A stretch of DNA of 64,000 bases from Thalassomonas viridans (GTDB lineage: Bacteria > Pseudomonadota > Gammaproteobacteria > Enterobacterales > Alteromonadaceae), in assembly GCF_000948985.2 (NCBI RefSeq), contig NZ_CP059733.1, positions 2,356,001-2,420,000 of the forward strand, in the 5' to 3' direction. Below, in pieces: positions 8,387 to 18,006 of this stretch. The stretch's first letter is position 1, and each line of letters starts with the position of its first letter. The notes under the pieces are model-generated. The model worked only from the letters and a program-made list of their open reading frames with translations, searched no databases and had not been told where the DNA came from. Both the position numbers and the translations under genes were made by a program.

Positions 8387-8820
8387 ACCTGCAGGATTGT
8401 GCCCGGCATTGGGCGGCGCTGCAGCTCGCCCCCTCTATGCAGGCCCGGCAAGAGAAAAACGCGCAAATGCAGTCAAAAATGGCGGCTTGGGATGCTCCCG
8501 CCAAATTAAGAAAGTCTATCAAAAAACACCACCATATCCAGGAACTGGACGATGTGGCTGTCTGGCCCGAAAACACGCAACTGCTCTGCTTGTTCATGTA
8601 CCTGGATTGCAAGTGGCACCGCAATGCCATGAGCGGCGCGCATGAGTCATTGCGTTGGGATGCGGTAGAAACTGCAATACGGCGCTGGCCAGATAAGGAA
8701 GCTCTTAGCCAGTACGGAGATGAAAACCAGGTCTTTTGGCTGTTAGTCAACATGGAACGCTGGGCACTGTCTGCCCTGAATGAAATCAGAGCACAACAAA
8801 AAGAAAACGGGGATGTATGA
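8045..8820 (+). CDS. Tail assembly chaperone, -1 frameshift product (gpGT analogue)
   Basis: A -1 slip at 8374-8380 moves ribosomes into a frame that is open from 8350 to the TGA at 8818-8820. The fusion would be 258 aa: 112 zero-frame residues, then AVNLQDCARHWAALQLAPSM and a basic, helical T-like domain (residues about 113-258). That T part resembles small tail proteins of the DUF1799 kind (LLCLFMYLDCKWHRNAMSG ... LRWDAVETAIRRW). It is not needed to start the second frame independently, although an in-frame ATG exists at 8437. The stop overlaps the tape measure start (ATGA). Confidence 0.72.
8374..8380 (+). promoter_or_regulatory. Programmed -1 ribosomal frameshift site GGGAAAG
   Basis: The heptamer is in the correct phase, G-GGA-AAG relative to the zero frame, and is identical to the site used by phage lambda for G-T. 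It lies one codon (CTG) before the zero-frame stop at 8384-8386, and the -1 frame is open on both sides. Frameshifted tail chaperones are the rule in long-tailed phages. Confidence 0.8.
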
Positions 8821-11800
8821 GCGATAAACTGGTATTAAGCCTGGTATTAGAAACCGACAATAAAGACATGATCAGCGGTCTTAAGGTTTCCGGTGCCGAG
8901 CTGAAAAACTTTACCGACAAAACCGATAAAGCCGGGGTTGCGGTAAAGCGTACCAGTAAAGAAGTGAAGGGCTTAAAAAGTGCAGTTTCGGAGCTAAAAG
9001 GTGTACTGGCCACGGTTGGTATCGGTGTGTTAGCCAAAGACATGTATGACGGTATCGACGCTTTCCAGGGGTACCGTGCCCAACTCAAAAGCATTACTGG
9101 TGATTGGAATGCTGCCGATGTGGAGCTGGCCCGGCTAATCGCTTTGGCAAAAGAAACCCCGTTTACCCTGGAACAATCCATTGAGGGCTTTACCAAGCTG
9201 ACAAACCTGGGCCTCGATCCATCCCGCCGGGCCATGATCAGTTACGGCAATACTGCTGCCGCCATGGGCAAGGATATGATGCAGATGGTGGAAGCGGTGG
9301 CCGATGCCTCTGTGGGGGAGTTTGAGCGTTTAAAAGAGTTCGGCATCAAGGCCAGCAAGGAAAACGATAAGGTTACTTTTACCTTTAAAGGCAATGCCAC
9401 CACGATTGCTAAAGAGTCAGGCGCTATCCAGGAATACTTGTTAAACATTGGTGAAACCGATTTTAGCACCTCAATGAGTGACCAGATGACCCGGCTGTCA
9501 GCTCAGAGCAGCAATCTGGGCATTGCCATTGATCAGCTTTATAACAATATAGGCAATTCTGGTGCTGCAGATGGCTTTGCCACTGTGTTAACCGGCATGG
9601 CCGATGGCGTTGATGCACTTAATGCTAATTTACCGGCGGTACTCGATGGCCTGGCAACCATGGCGCTGATAGTGGGGGTCGGCGGTGCATTAGCTTTTGG
9701 CCCGGCGCTCATTAAGGGGATGGCGGTTAGTATGTGGGAGTTTGCCACTGCAACCGCTGCCGCAGCCAGCAGCATGAGCACACTGCAAAAATCAGCGTCA
9801 TTGCTATTTGCTTTCTTCGCTGGGTGGGAAATTGGCAGCTACCTGCAACGCACCTTTGATGAAGTCCGGGTCGCAGGTCTGGAAATGACTGCCACCCTGG
9901 AAAAGGGTTTTACGTACCTGACTTATGCGTTTGATGCGACCGCAACCACTATCCAGCATGCCTGGACTGCCACTATCAACCTGGCGCTTGAAACATACGA
10001 TGACTTTCTAAGCGTTATCAGTAAAGGTGCAGACTTCCTGGGACAAGATGAATTAGTCACGCAGATTAATGAGTGGCGTGATGCTACTAATGAGTTGATA
10101 GAGCCGCAGGAAACCTTGACTGACAAACTTACCGGGCTTGCCGAAGCGCGTGATAAAGAGCTGGCACAGATTGAGTTTGTGACAGACTACCTGGTAAAGC
10201 ATGGTAAGCAGCTAGAAAAAACAACCTCTACAACAACGCAATATACAGCTGCGACCGCAGAAGCGAGTACAGCCACAGCCAAGCAATTAACCGAGAATCA
10301 AAAGCTGCTTTCTTCTCTGGGCCAGGAAATTGGTCTGTTAAGTATGACAGCCAGAGAAAAAGCCATTTATGCCCGTGTCAGCCAGTTGTCTGCAGATGCC
10401 ACTCAGGACGAAATTAATGCGGTCACCACATTAGCGGGTACCTTGTATGATTTAGAGCTGCAGCAAACAGCAACGAAAGAAGCGGCTGAAAAAGCTGCCA
10501 AAGAGTATACCGACATTTGGGATGATGCTTTGGAGCGGGTCGATGAGGCATTTGCCGATGGCTGGCTGAAAACGCTGGAAGGCGATACCACTGATGTGTT
10601 TGATAATATCGTGGGCGGCTTTAAGCAAATGCTGGCTGAAATGTTACACCTGGCAATCACTAAACCGATTGTGCTCAATATCCAGCAATCAGTTACCAGT
10701 ATGATCCCGGGCATGGGCGGTACCGGAGGTGTCGGGAATTTACTTGGCATGGCCACAAATCTATCTGGCGGTATTGGCGGCAGTATTATGGGCCTTGGAT
10801 CTGGAATAGCCGGTATTGGCTCAACATTAGGGCTTGGCAGTCTGGGGGCGTTTGGTACCGGCATAGGCTCTACTGGGGCAATATTAGGTACTCAGGGGAT
10901 TTTCGGGGGCATGGGAACGGCCATGTCTAATATAGGGGGCTTGTTTTCTTCAGGCTCCATTGCCGGAGGTATAGGCGCAGCTTTGCCCATCGTCGGCATG
11001 GTGGCCGGTGCCGCTTCAATCGTTGACAGCTTAACCGGCGGCAGTTTGTTCGGTACGTCATATAAAGTGAAAGACTCAGGCGTTGATCTTTCATATGACG
11101 GCGGGGAGTTCGGAGGCCAGTACTACACCAAGAAAAAGAAAAAGAAGAGCTTTTTTAGAGGCTCAAAAACTAAGTACGAATATGACGATTTGGAAGACAA
11201 CCTGGTTAACCAAATGAATGGTGTTTTCGATAGTGTTGAAAACAGTATCCTTTCTGCAGCTGAAACGTTTGATATCACCACCGTAACCAAAACCGTGAAT
11301 ACGTTCTGGGGGGATTACTTCGGCGCATTTGATAGCAATAGCCGCCTATATGAAGAATACGCAAATACAGTAGAGCAACATACACAGACAACGACACAAT
11401 CAATAGAAGATTACCTTAATTCGTTTTCCTCAAGCACCAGGTTGTCATTGAAGGATTTATCTGAAGAAGAAGCCAGCCAGGCGATCAGCGATTGGATGAC
11501 CAACGCAACAGATGAAATGATTGCCGGAGTATTTCCGTTTATCCGGGGCATGGCCCAGGAGAATGAGAACCTGGCGGATACACTCAGCAGGGTTACCATT
11601 CAGACTGAAACAGTTCGCAGTATTACGGAGATTGTCGGCAATCAGTTTACGCTCACCGGCGAAGAAGCCGCTGTTGCTGCAGATGAACTGGTTGGCATGG
11701 TGGGCGGTATCAGCGCATTGAACCAGTCAATGAGCTTTTACACGCAAGAGTTTCTGACGGCAGATGAGCAAATGGCCATGCTGACCGACTCGTTAAATCA

Positions 11801-13274
11801 GTCATTTGCTGACATTGGCCAGCAGTTACCCGCTACCCGGGAAGAGTTTAAGCAGTTATACAGCACCCTTGATTTAGATAGTGAAGCGAACCGCGAGCTA
11901 TATGCTTCTTTAACCGCATTACTTGGGCCACTTGATAGCTATTATGATGCGCTGGAACAGCAAAACGGCACCGTTGATGAATTGGCTCAAAGCGAAGAGC
12001 AGCTGGCCAAGGCCCGCGCTGAATTTACACAATCATTTGCTGACGAGTTGGCCCGCCTGGACATGTCACCACTGGAGCAACAGCTCGCTAGTTTACAAGA
12101 AGAGTTCGAGGGCTATTTGGATGAAGTTGAAGCTGTTGGCGCTGAGACCGCTTTACTTGAAGAACTGTATGGCCGTAAGCGCCAAGCCATTATTGATGAT
12201 GCTCTTGCTGCTATTAACGTTAACACTCAAAATCAGCTCGACGCCCTGGCAAGTGTATTTGCAAACTGGGCTGCATCGGTACAAAACGTCAATAACGCAA
12301 TTGGCGGTAACATCTTATCAATTAAGCGTGCCGGTAGTGATTGGAATGAAGCTGACTACCAGCAAGGGATCATTGATGACTTAACTAATCAGCTTGGCCA
12401 GGGAACTGCCGAAGAGCAGCTTGAATTAATCAGCCAGTTAAATGATGCAATCACCGCCAAATATGCTGCTGAAATCAGCAGCCAGCAAGAGCTGTTTAAC
12501 CTCGCAGAAGAGCGTTATCAAATCGACCTGGCGAATTATCAGCGGTTATTAACTGCAGCTGAAAGCCTCAAAGATACCGCCAATCAATTGCGCTTTGGCG
12601 AATTATCACCGCTGGCTGTTAATGAACAATTTAACCTGGCTAAAACGGATTATTACCAACTGCTGTCTGCAGCTCAGGCCGGTGATGCTGATGCTGCCGG
12701 AAAGCTGGGCGCTGCCGGTGAAAACTATTTATCGCTGGCAAGTCGGCTGTATGGCGGCACGGCATCAGCTGAATATTCCGCATTGTTTAACCAAATCACG
12801 GGGACTTTTGACGGCTTTAGTGTGGGTAATGCGCCCGTTAGCCCCGACACCAGTGCCTATGAGCAGGCTATTGAAGCGCTGCAACAACAGCAGTTAGATG
12901 AGCTAACAGGACTTTATGCACTAACCGAGCAGCTTAATCAGCAGGTTACCGCCCAGTATGCCCAGGACGTTGAAAACGTGCAGGCAGAGGCTCAGGCCCA
13001 AATCAATATCGTTAATGCGGTTAATGAGCTGGGAAATGATATTGCTAACATGCCACCGCCGGTGGTTAACGTACCTGCACCTGTTGTTAATGTCACAGTC
13101 GAGGCACCGGCGCCGGTTGTGATCACTCAACCGGCACCGAAAAATGATCAGTTACATCAACAAATGGACACGCTTATTGCGGCAACACAAGAATCGACGG
13201 CTGTAAATCAAGCAGCTGCTGAAGCGGCAGAATTTAGAAGCGCTCAAAGTAATGCAATGAGGCAAGCCGTATGA
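8817..13274 (+). CDS. Tail tape measure protein
   Basis: Longest gene of the prophage (1485 aa), immediately after the chaperone pair. Residues about 60-260 match the tape measure N-terminal domain (FQGYRAQLKSITGDW, KETPFTLEQSIEGFTKLTNLGLD, ASVGEFERLKEFGIKASKEND). A hydrophobic segment lies near residues 275-320, a Gly-rich hydrophobic stretch near 620-750 and a Lys cluster near 765-790; the rest is helical with Gln/Ala/Glu-rich repeats. Using the general rule of about 1.5 angstrom per residue, a tail of roughly 200 nm is expected. The start overlaps the chaperone stop and the end overlaps the next start. Confidence 0.95.
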   Translation: MSDKLVLSLVLETDNKDMISGLKVSGAELKNFTDKTDKAGVAVKRTSKEVKGLKSAVSELKGVLATVGIGVLAKDMYDGIDAFQGYRAQLKSITGDWNAADVELARLIALAKETPFTLEQSIEGFTKLTNLGLDPSRRAMISYGNTAAAMGKDMMQMVEAVADASVGEFERLKEFGIKASKENDKVTFTFKGNATTIAKESGAIQEYLLNIGETDFSTSMSDQMTRLSAQSSNLGIAIDQLYNNIGNSGAADGFATVLTGMADGVDALNANLPAVLDGLATMALIVGVGGALAFGPALIKGMAVSMWEFATATAAAASSMSTLQKSASLLFAFFAGWEIGSYLQRTFDEVRVAGLEMTATLEKGFTYLTYAFDATATTIQHAWTATINLALETYDDFLSVISKGADFLGQDELVTQINEWRDATNELIEPQETLTDKLTGLAEARDKELAQIEFVTDYLVKHGKQLEKTTSTTTQYTAATAEASTATAKQLTENQKLLSSLGQEIGLLSMTAREKAIYARVSQLSADATQDEINAVTTLAGTLYDLELQQTATKEAAEKAAKEYTDIWDDALERVDEAFADGWLKTLEGDTTDVFDNIVGGFKQMLAEMLHLAITKPIVLNIQQSVTSMIPGMGGTGGVGNLLGMATNLSGGIGGSIMGLGSGIAGIGSTLGLGSLGAFGTGIGSTGAILGTQGIFGGMGTAMSNIGGLFSSGSIAGGIGAALPIVGMVAGAASIVDSLTGGSLFGTSYKVKDSGVDLSYDGGEFGGQYYTKKKKKKSFFRGSKTKYEYDDLEDNLVNQMNGVFDSVENSILSAAETFDITTVTKTVNTFWGDYFGAFDSNSRLYEEYANTVEQHTQTTTQSIEDYLNSFSSSTRLSLKDLSEEEASQAISDWMTNATDEMIAGVFPFIRGMAQENENLADTLSRVTIQTETVRSITEIVGNQFTLTGEEAAVAADELVGMVGGISALNQSMSFYTQEFLTADEQMAMLTDSLNQSFADIGQQLPATREEFKQLYSTLDLDSEANRELYASLTALLGPLDSYYDALEQQNGTVDELAQSEEQLAKARAEFTQSFADELARLDMSPLEQQLASLQEEFEGYLDEVEAVGAETALLEELYGRKRQAIIDDALAAINVNTQNQLDALASVFANWAASVQNVNNAIGGNILSIKRAGSDWNEADYQQGIIDDLTNQLGQGTAEEQLELISQLNDAITAKYAAEISSQQELFNLAEERYQIDLANYQRLLTAAESLKDTANQLRFGELSPLAVNEQFNLAKTDYYQLLSAAQAGDADAAGKLGAAGENYLSLASRLYGGTASAEYSALFNQITGTFDGFSVGNAPVSPDTSAYEQAIEALQQQQLDELTGLYALTEQLNQQVTAQYAQDVENVQAEAQAQINIVNAVNELGNDIANMPPPVVNVPAPVVNVTVEAPAPVVITQPAPKNDQLHQQMDTLIAATQESTAVNQAAAEAAEFRSAQSNAMRQAV

Positions 13275-14704
13275 GCCTGACGACTAAACAACAGCAATGG
13301 CATGCACAACCAGGTAAGAAAATCTGCCTCCTGGTAGAGGCTAATTATCTACTGGCCGGAGAGTTGCAGACACTATATATCAGTAACTATGGCTTTCGTT
13401 CGTTGCCGAGTGATAGCAAACCAAACCAGCCTTACCGGCCCTGGCTAAATGCGAAAGCGCTCATCAGTTTTAGCCAGCGAATGGCTGAAGCGCTTTATGG
13501 CCAGTCTGAGATAGGCGTCAGTGCAATAGAGTTTTTTTTACATCCAGACATTGAGCCCTTAATCAACCAGGCGGACTTTGCTCACCAGGCCATCAAATTA
13601 TTAATAGGTGATCCCACATGGGCATTAGATGAGTTCATCCCCTGGATAACAGCGAAGTCAGATAATTTATCACCGGTGGATAATAACCGGGTTCGTCTTA
13701 AATTTACTGACCGGGCACAAGTATTAGTTACCCCGGTATTAACCAATACGTATACCACCGGGGATAGCCAGGGGCAGTTTAAACCCAGGTGTTTTGGGCA
13801 ATGCTTTAATGTGGAGCCAGTGCTGATTAACAGCGTGACGAACACATATCAATTTAATGATGGCCAACTCGAAGAAGTCACTAATGTTCGTGAAAATGGC
13901 TACCCGGTAACCACTTATGATGCTGACCTGGCTGCAGGGACGATTACATTTACCACCCGGCCAACGGGTCGTATTACTGCAGATGTTAAGGGGCATGTGG
14001 AAAATGGCGTTTATCTCGATACTGCCGAGTTAATCATTAACTATTTACTCAGCCTGGCAGGTGAAAGTGTCAGTGTTGATAGTGGCGTATTACCTGGTTA
14101 TCTCCTGGGGCGTTACGTGCGTGATCAACTTGATATTACCGACCTGATTGATGAAATCGCCGTTAGTGTCGGGGCTTACTGGCTTTATGATGCCCGCGAG
14201 CAGTTTCGCTTACTCCGCTATGCCGGTGTTGGCGTTAGTACCGGCCAGGTGACTCCCGGACAAATTAAGGCTAATGGTTTAACTATTAAAAACCGATTTG
14301 CAGCAGTTAAAAATTATAGTTTGGGCTATGCCAGGAACTGGACGGAGCAAACGGAAGGTTTAGCCGCAGCTTTAACCCCGGAACAAGCCTTGGCTTATAG
14401 CCAAAAAGAACAAAAAGTAACGGGTACCAATACCTTGATTAATCCCAGTGCCGGAGTAGAAGTTGAGCTTTCCACACTCCTGGTAAATAAGGCCGATGCA
14501 GAGGCAGAGTTAAACAGGCGCTTGGCATTGAGGGCTAATCCAAGAACCCTTTATCAACTCTCTACCACCCAAAAACATATTGAATTGGGAGTTACCAAAA
14601 CATTGACTTATCCGCGCTACTTATCCACGGGACAAGACGGCATTATTGTTGGCCATGTTGCTCAGTTAAACAGCCCGTTTGATGTTATAGAGGTGCTGTT
14701 ATGA
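13271..14704 (+). CDS. Tail tip / baseplate protein
   Basis: 477-aa protein following the tape measure with a 4-base overlap. The N-terminal half is beta-rich with aromatic residues (KICLLVEANYLLAGELQTLYISNYGF), the middle has a TNTYQFNDGQLEEVTNVRENGYPVTTYDADLAAGTITFTTRP-type stretch in which a Thr-rich strand pair is visible, and the C-terminal half resembles hub proteins (YLLGRYVRDQLDITDLIDEIAVSVGAYWLYD). Position suggests a distal tail or hub component at the tail tip. I cannot name the family with confidence. Confidence 0.6.
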   Translation: MSLTTKQQQWHAQPGKKICLLVEANYLLAGELQTLYISNYGFRSLPSDSKPNQPYRPWLNAKALISFSQRMAEALYGQSEIGVSAIEFFLHPDIEPLINQADFAHQAIKLLIGDPTWALDEFIPWITAKSDNLSPVDNNRVRLKFTDRAQVLVTPVLTNTYTTGDSQGQFKPRCFGQCFNVEPVLINSVTNTYQFNDGQLEEVTNVRENGYPVTTYDADLAAGTITFTTRPTGRITADVKGHVENGVYLDTAELIINYLLSLAGESVSVDSGVLPGYLLGRYVRDQLDITDLIDEIAVSVGAYWLYDAREQFRLLRYAGVGVSTGQVTPGQIKANGLTIKNRFAAVKNYSLGYARNWTEQTEGLAAALTPEQALAYSQKEQKVTGTNTLINPSAGVEVELSTLLVNKADAEAELNRRLALRANPRTLYQLSTTQKHIELGVTKTLTYPRYLSTGQDGIIVGHVAQLNSPFDVIEVLL

Positions 14705-15540
14705 GTAATTTGAAGTTAATGCATAACAGACTTTTTGACGGTGCTTTAGTGACCTCTAATGCTCCTGAGCTGTTGCCTGCCACCAACTTGCAGATTTATG
14801 ACAACAGCCTGGTGTTTCGTACTAATCAGCTAACGAATGTGATTATCCGCATCAAATTTGATTCGCCGCAGTACGTTTCTGGCCTAGTTCCCCGGGATCA
14901 TAATTTGAGCCCATTTGCGACCATCCAATGGCGCGGGTTTGAATCAGATGACTTTACCGGAGAGCCGGTGTTGGATACTGGCGAAGAGCAAGCTTTACCC
15001 ATTAAACCGCTAGATGAAAACATTTGGGGCATTGACGATTTAGGGGCCAGTATTTTTGACCAGTGGGATAACAGCAAGAAGTCGGTTGAGTTTTGGGTCA
15101 AAGAAACGGCAGTACACACGCAAGAAATCATCATTAATGATCCACAAAACCCGGCGGGGTTTATCGACATAAATCGAATCTATAACGGCCTGGCACTCAC
15201 GCCCCGGGTTAATTTCAGCTATAACGCCAAGCTTGATTTTGTCAGCACCGATGATACGGGCATAGGGACTGCTGATGGCAGTTATCATACCCGGGATGAA
15301 GACGAATATCGTATAGCTGATATTGATTTAAAGTGGGTGGATGAAGCAGACCGCCCGTTGTTCGTAAACTTCTTCCGGAACGTAAAACACCATCAAGATT
15401 TTTACGTATCCCTATACCCGAATGCCAGCCCGCAAAAAAGTATTACCCACGCCTTTGCCGGTAAGATTTTGGGTAACCGAAGCATCACTAATGCTTTTTA
15501 CAATAATTTTCGAATTCCACTAAAAATAAGGGAGGCATAG
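14701..15540 (+). CDS. Tail protein, probable tail tip component
   Basis: 279-aa beta-rich protein overlapping the previous gene by 4 bases. It has an Asp/Asn-rich surface and strand patterns such as YVSGLVPRDHNLSPFATIQWRG, and an EYRIADIDLKWVDEADRPLFVNFFRN segment in the C-terminal third. Comparable proteins lie between tape measure and fibres in transposable siphophages. Function beyond a structural role at the tail tip is not supported. Confidence 0.55.
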   Translation: MSNLKLMHNRLFDGALVTSNAPELLPATNLQIYDNSLVFRTNQLTNVIIRIKFDSPQYVSGLVPRDHNLSPFATIQWRGFESDDFTGEPVLDTGEEQALPIKPLDENIWGIDDLGASIFDQWDNSKKSVEFWVKETAVHTQEIIINDPQNPAGFIDINRIYNGLALTPRVNFSYNAKLDFVSTDDTGIGTADGSYHTRDEDEYRIADIDLKWVDEADRPLFVNFFRNVKHHQDFYVSLYPNASPQKSITHAFAGKILGNRSITNAFYNNFRIPLKIREA

Positions 15541-15543
15541 CCC

Positions 15544-16125
15544 ATGGTGCAAGCTGTAGCAGCATTGCCCGATGATGATATTGTCGGTGTAGTGGGTGAA
15601 AAGAAACATCCCCAAAAAATACAACGAACGCAATTAAAGCTTAATGAGTGCATTGCTCAATTTAATGCCCAGGTACAAGCCGGTGAAGATGCCAGTAATA
15701 TTTTAGCTCAAATTCAAACTGAGCTTAGTAATGCGCAGCAACTGACTCAATCGGGGTTGCCGACTCAAACAGACCAAAAAAACAAAGCCTTTGTATCAGA
15801 CGGCGTTACAGCAAACTGGCAGTACGCCCAAGGCTATAGCGCGTTTGAAACCACAGGCCGACTTTTAGTCGCTGGTGATAATGTTTTCTTTTCATTAAGT
15901 ACAGAGCAAACCTGCTCTTACCCTGCAAATATTGTTCAAAGACAGCCTATCAAGGTTGGCAATAACCTTAAGTCTCTTGCTGACCTTATTCTCTCATTAC
16001 CCAGTAATGCCACTTATACCATTGAAGGTAAGGAAAATATGACTCCTGGCGACACGCTGCGAGTAAAACCGGGCGAAAGCTTTATGATCCAGGGCATCAG
16101 CTCTACTACTGCAACGGTAATGTGA
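15544..16125 (+). CDS. Tail fibre-associated protein, unknown
   Basis: 193-aa protein with a helical N-terminal 75 residues (IQRTQLKLNECIAQFNAQVQAG) and a beta-rich C-terminal domain (ANWQYAQGYSAFETTGRLLVAGDNVFF ... ESFMIQGISSTTATV). Such a helix-plus-sandwich layout is common in proteins that connect fibres to the tail tip. Shine-Dalgarno GGGAGG lies before the ATG. No family recognised. Confidence 0.5.
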   Translation: MVQAVAALPDDDIVGVVGEKKHPQKIQRTQLKLNECIAQFNAQVQAGEDASNILAQIQTELSNAQQLTQSGLPTQTDQKNKAFVSDGVTANWQYAQGYSAFETTGRLLVAGDNVFFSLSTEQTCSYPANIVQRQPIKVGNNLKSLADLILSLPSNATYTIEGKENMTPGDTLRVKPGESFMIQGISSTTATVM

Positions 16126-16126
16126 A

Positions 16127-16771
16127 ATGACTGAATTTAGAGTTTATCAATTAAAAAAATCTACCGGGAAAAAGGTCATTTTAAAATCAGATTATTTTGA
16201 AGTTGACGGGCAATGGTTAAGACCTGAGAACTTGGATGGTAATACTGTCTACATTACCGCTATCGGTGGTGGCTCATGCGTTAATGCAACAGCAGCTTAT
16301 AACGGGAGTGTTTATGCCGGTGACAGTGGTGAGTTTGTTATAGAAAAGCCGATTGATATTTCATCTGTTGCTGAAGGGGAAAATGTGGCTGTTACCGTTG
16401 GAGCGGGTGGAAACAATCTGACGCTAAATGGTAGTTCGTCAAGTTTTGGTTCTTTTATAACGGTTGCCGGTGGCGGTGCAACAGAAAAAGGTAATAAAGG
16501 GGGATATTCCTATACTGTTGACCAGATTATAAGTGACGGCATCGGTGCAGCTCCTTTCAGGGCATTTAGTTACAACGGCGGAAATAAAGCGCCCGGTGGT
16601 GCCGGGGGCTTACTCGGCTTTGGCGACTGTATTGTTGCAGATCCCTCTCATTTTTGTGGACCAACAGGTACAGGTCATGGCGCAGGAGCTGGTGGATTAT
16701 ATGGCACAAACAATGAAAACCCTGCGCGGCCAGGCATTGTTGTTGTGTCCTATTATGTGGAGGTTGCATAG
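16127..16771 (+). CDS. Glycine-rich adhesin-like tail protein, copy 1
   Basis: 214-aa protein with an N-terminal module (SDYFEVDGQWLRPENLDGNTVYITAIGGG) followed by glycine-rich beta sequence (VAVTVGAGGNN, ITVAGGGATEKGNKGG, APGGAGGLLGFG, GHGAGAGGLYG) and a C-terminal IVVVSYYVE strand. The pattern resembles polyglycine-helix adhesins such as the T4 gp38 group and glycine-rich domains of phage receptor-binding proteins. It is paralogous to the next gene, so it is probably part of host recognition. Confidence 0.6.
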   Translation: MTEFRVYQLKKSTGKKVILKSDYFEVDGQWLRPENLDGNTVYITAIGGGSCVNATAAYNGSVYAGDSGEFVIEKPIDISSVAEGENVAVTVGAGGNNLTLNGSSSSFGSFITVAGGGATEKGNKGGYSYTVDQIISDGIGAAPFRAFSYNGGNKAPGGAGGLLGFGDCIVADPSHFCGPTGTGHGAGAGGLYGTNNENPARPGIVVVSYYVEVA

Positions 16772-17493
16772 TGAATGTATCAATGAGGTCGTTACCACTG
16801 GCGAAAGGTAACCTGGTTTTAGTCACTGAAATCATCACTGAAAGCGGCTTTTGGCAGCGTCCTGAAAATCTGATTGGTGATGCTGTTTATCTGGATATGA
16901 TTGGCGGTGGCGGAGGTGGCGGCGCAGCTGTTGCAAACGGCGGTAATGATACTGATGGCGGTAATGGTGGTAACAGTGGTTCGTTTGTTATTGATTACTT
17001 TGTTGATATTTCCTCTGTTGCTGTAGCTGAAAATGTGGCTGTTACTATCGGAGATGGTGGAGACGGCGCATTAAAAATTGACGCTGGTAACGCAACAGCC
17101 AGGCATAATGGCCAATCAGGCGCACCAACGAGTTTTGGCAGTTTTGTGAGTGTCTCCGGTGGTGCATATGGCCGCGCAGATTATACCAATTTAACAGCGG
17201 GCGGGTTCGTTGGCGGGCATGGCTCTGCAGCAGATACCTTTCCTGTTGTTGCATCAAGAGGAGCTGGCCCGTTTGGTGGCAGTCCATCTTATACCGCCGG
17301 TGGCGGTGCATCTGGGCTTTTCAGTACCGATTACATCACATCAGATATTTACTATGACACCAATATACAGGACTCGGCTAAAGCAGGAAAAGGTTATGGT
17401 GCCGGGGGTTATGGTATGTCTATGGCAGAAAGACCCGGCGGTAAAGGTGCTAAGGGCGTGATGATTATCAAGTATTTCGTGGAGGCTGAATAA
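16771..17493 (+). CDS. Glycine-rich adhesin-like tail protein, copy 2
   Basis: 240-aa paralogue of the preceding protein: GFWQRPENLIGDAVYLDMIGGGGGGG matches QWLRPENLDGNTVYITAIGGG, and VDISSVAVAENVAVTIGDGG matches IDISSVAEGENVAVTVGAGG, with the same C-terminal MIIKYFVE strand. Start chosen as GTG 16771 because GGAGG lies 7 bases upstream and the codon overlaps the preceding TAG; an ATG at 16783 is the alternative. Two adhesin-like genes in tandem suggest gene duplication and diversification of receptor binding. Confidence 0.6.
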   Translation: MNVSMRSLPLAKGNLVLVTEIITESGFWQRPENLIGDAVYLDMIGGGGGGGAAVANGGNDTDGGNGGNSGSFVIDYFVDISSVAVAENVAVTIGDGGDGALKIDAGNATARHNGQSGAPTSFGSFVSVSGGAYGRADYTNLTAGGFVGGHGSAADTFPVVASRGAGPFGGSPSYTAGGGASGLFSTDYITSDIYYDTNIQDSAKAGKGYGAGGYGMSMAERPGGKGAKGVMIIKYFVEAE

Positions 17494-17495
17494 CC

Positions 17496-17687
17496 ATGAA
17501 ATTATTGGCTCAAGTACATAATGCTACCGTCATTCTTATAAAAGAATATGAAGACCATGTTGCGTTTGCTCCTAACATCACAATGGTCGATATCACGGAT
17601 TTGCCAGTGCTCCCCCACATTGGCTGGCAATATGACTGTGAAACAAAGTTATTTAGTGAGCCGAAGGGGGAACAGGATGCCTTGTAA
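17496..17687 (+). CDS. Small phage protein, 63 aa
   Basis: Short protein after the adhesin pair, starting 2 bases after the previous stop. It alternates beta strands and ends with IGWQYDCETKLFSEPKG, a layout seen in small fibre-accessory proteins next to tail fibres, which often carry a similar W-x-Y-D...K-x-F motif. No enzymatic motif. It is kept as a gene because of tight packing and good context. Confidence 0.55.
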   Translation: MKLLAQVHNATVILIKEYEDHVAFAPNITMVDITDLPVLPHIGWQYDCETKLFSEPKGEQDAL

Positions 17688-18006
17688 AATAGTCGTAATG
17701 CGCCAGGTTAAACTGAAATCACAAATTGGTGATGTGGTGGGTGCTTATTCTATAGAGCAAGATTTAGGTGACCAGGTGGAACCCGTTGGCGGTGCATTTG
17801 TAATCATTAACGTTACCGATGCAGAGGTTAATCACCCGGCTATTTTACAGCTAACAGCACATATTGAGCATGATAACTATGAGCGTCAATATTATCTGAA
17901 TCCTGTGCAACCAGGTCATGAGTTTTATGAACAGTTCGTTGCGAATGGAAAAATTACAACTGACCTGGTTACGCTTCAATCATACATTTTAGAGCGAGCC
18001 CTATGA
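17677..18006 (+). CDS. Hypothetical phage protein, 109 aa
   Basis: The reading frame is open from further upstream, but ATG 17677, with a purine-rich AGGGGGAACAGG directly before it, fits the compact layout and overlaps the previous gene by 11 bases. A second ATG at 17698 lacks a ribosome-binding site. The product is a soluble alpha/beta protein (VKLKSQIGDVVGAYSIEQDLGDQVEPVGGAFVIINVTDAEVNHPAIL pattern of strands). The stop overlaps the next start. Function unknown. Confidence 0.5.
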   Translation: MPCKIVVMRQVKLKSQIGDVVGAYSIEQDLGDQVEPVGGAFVIINVTDAEVNHPAILQLTAHIEHDNYERQYYLNPVQPGHEFYEQFVANGKITTDLVTLQSYILERAL

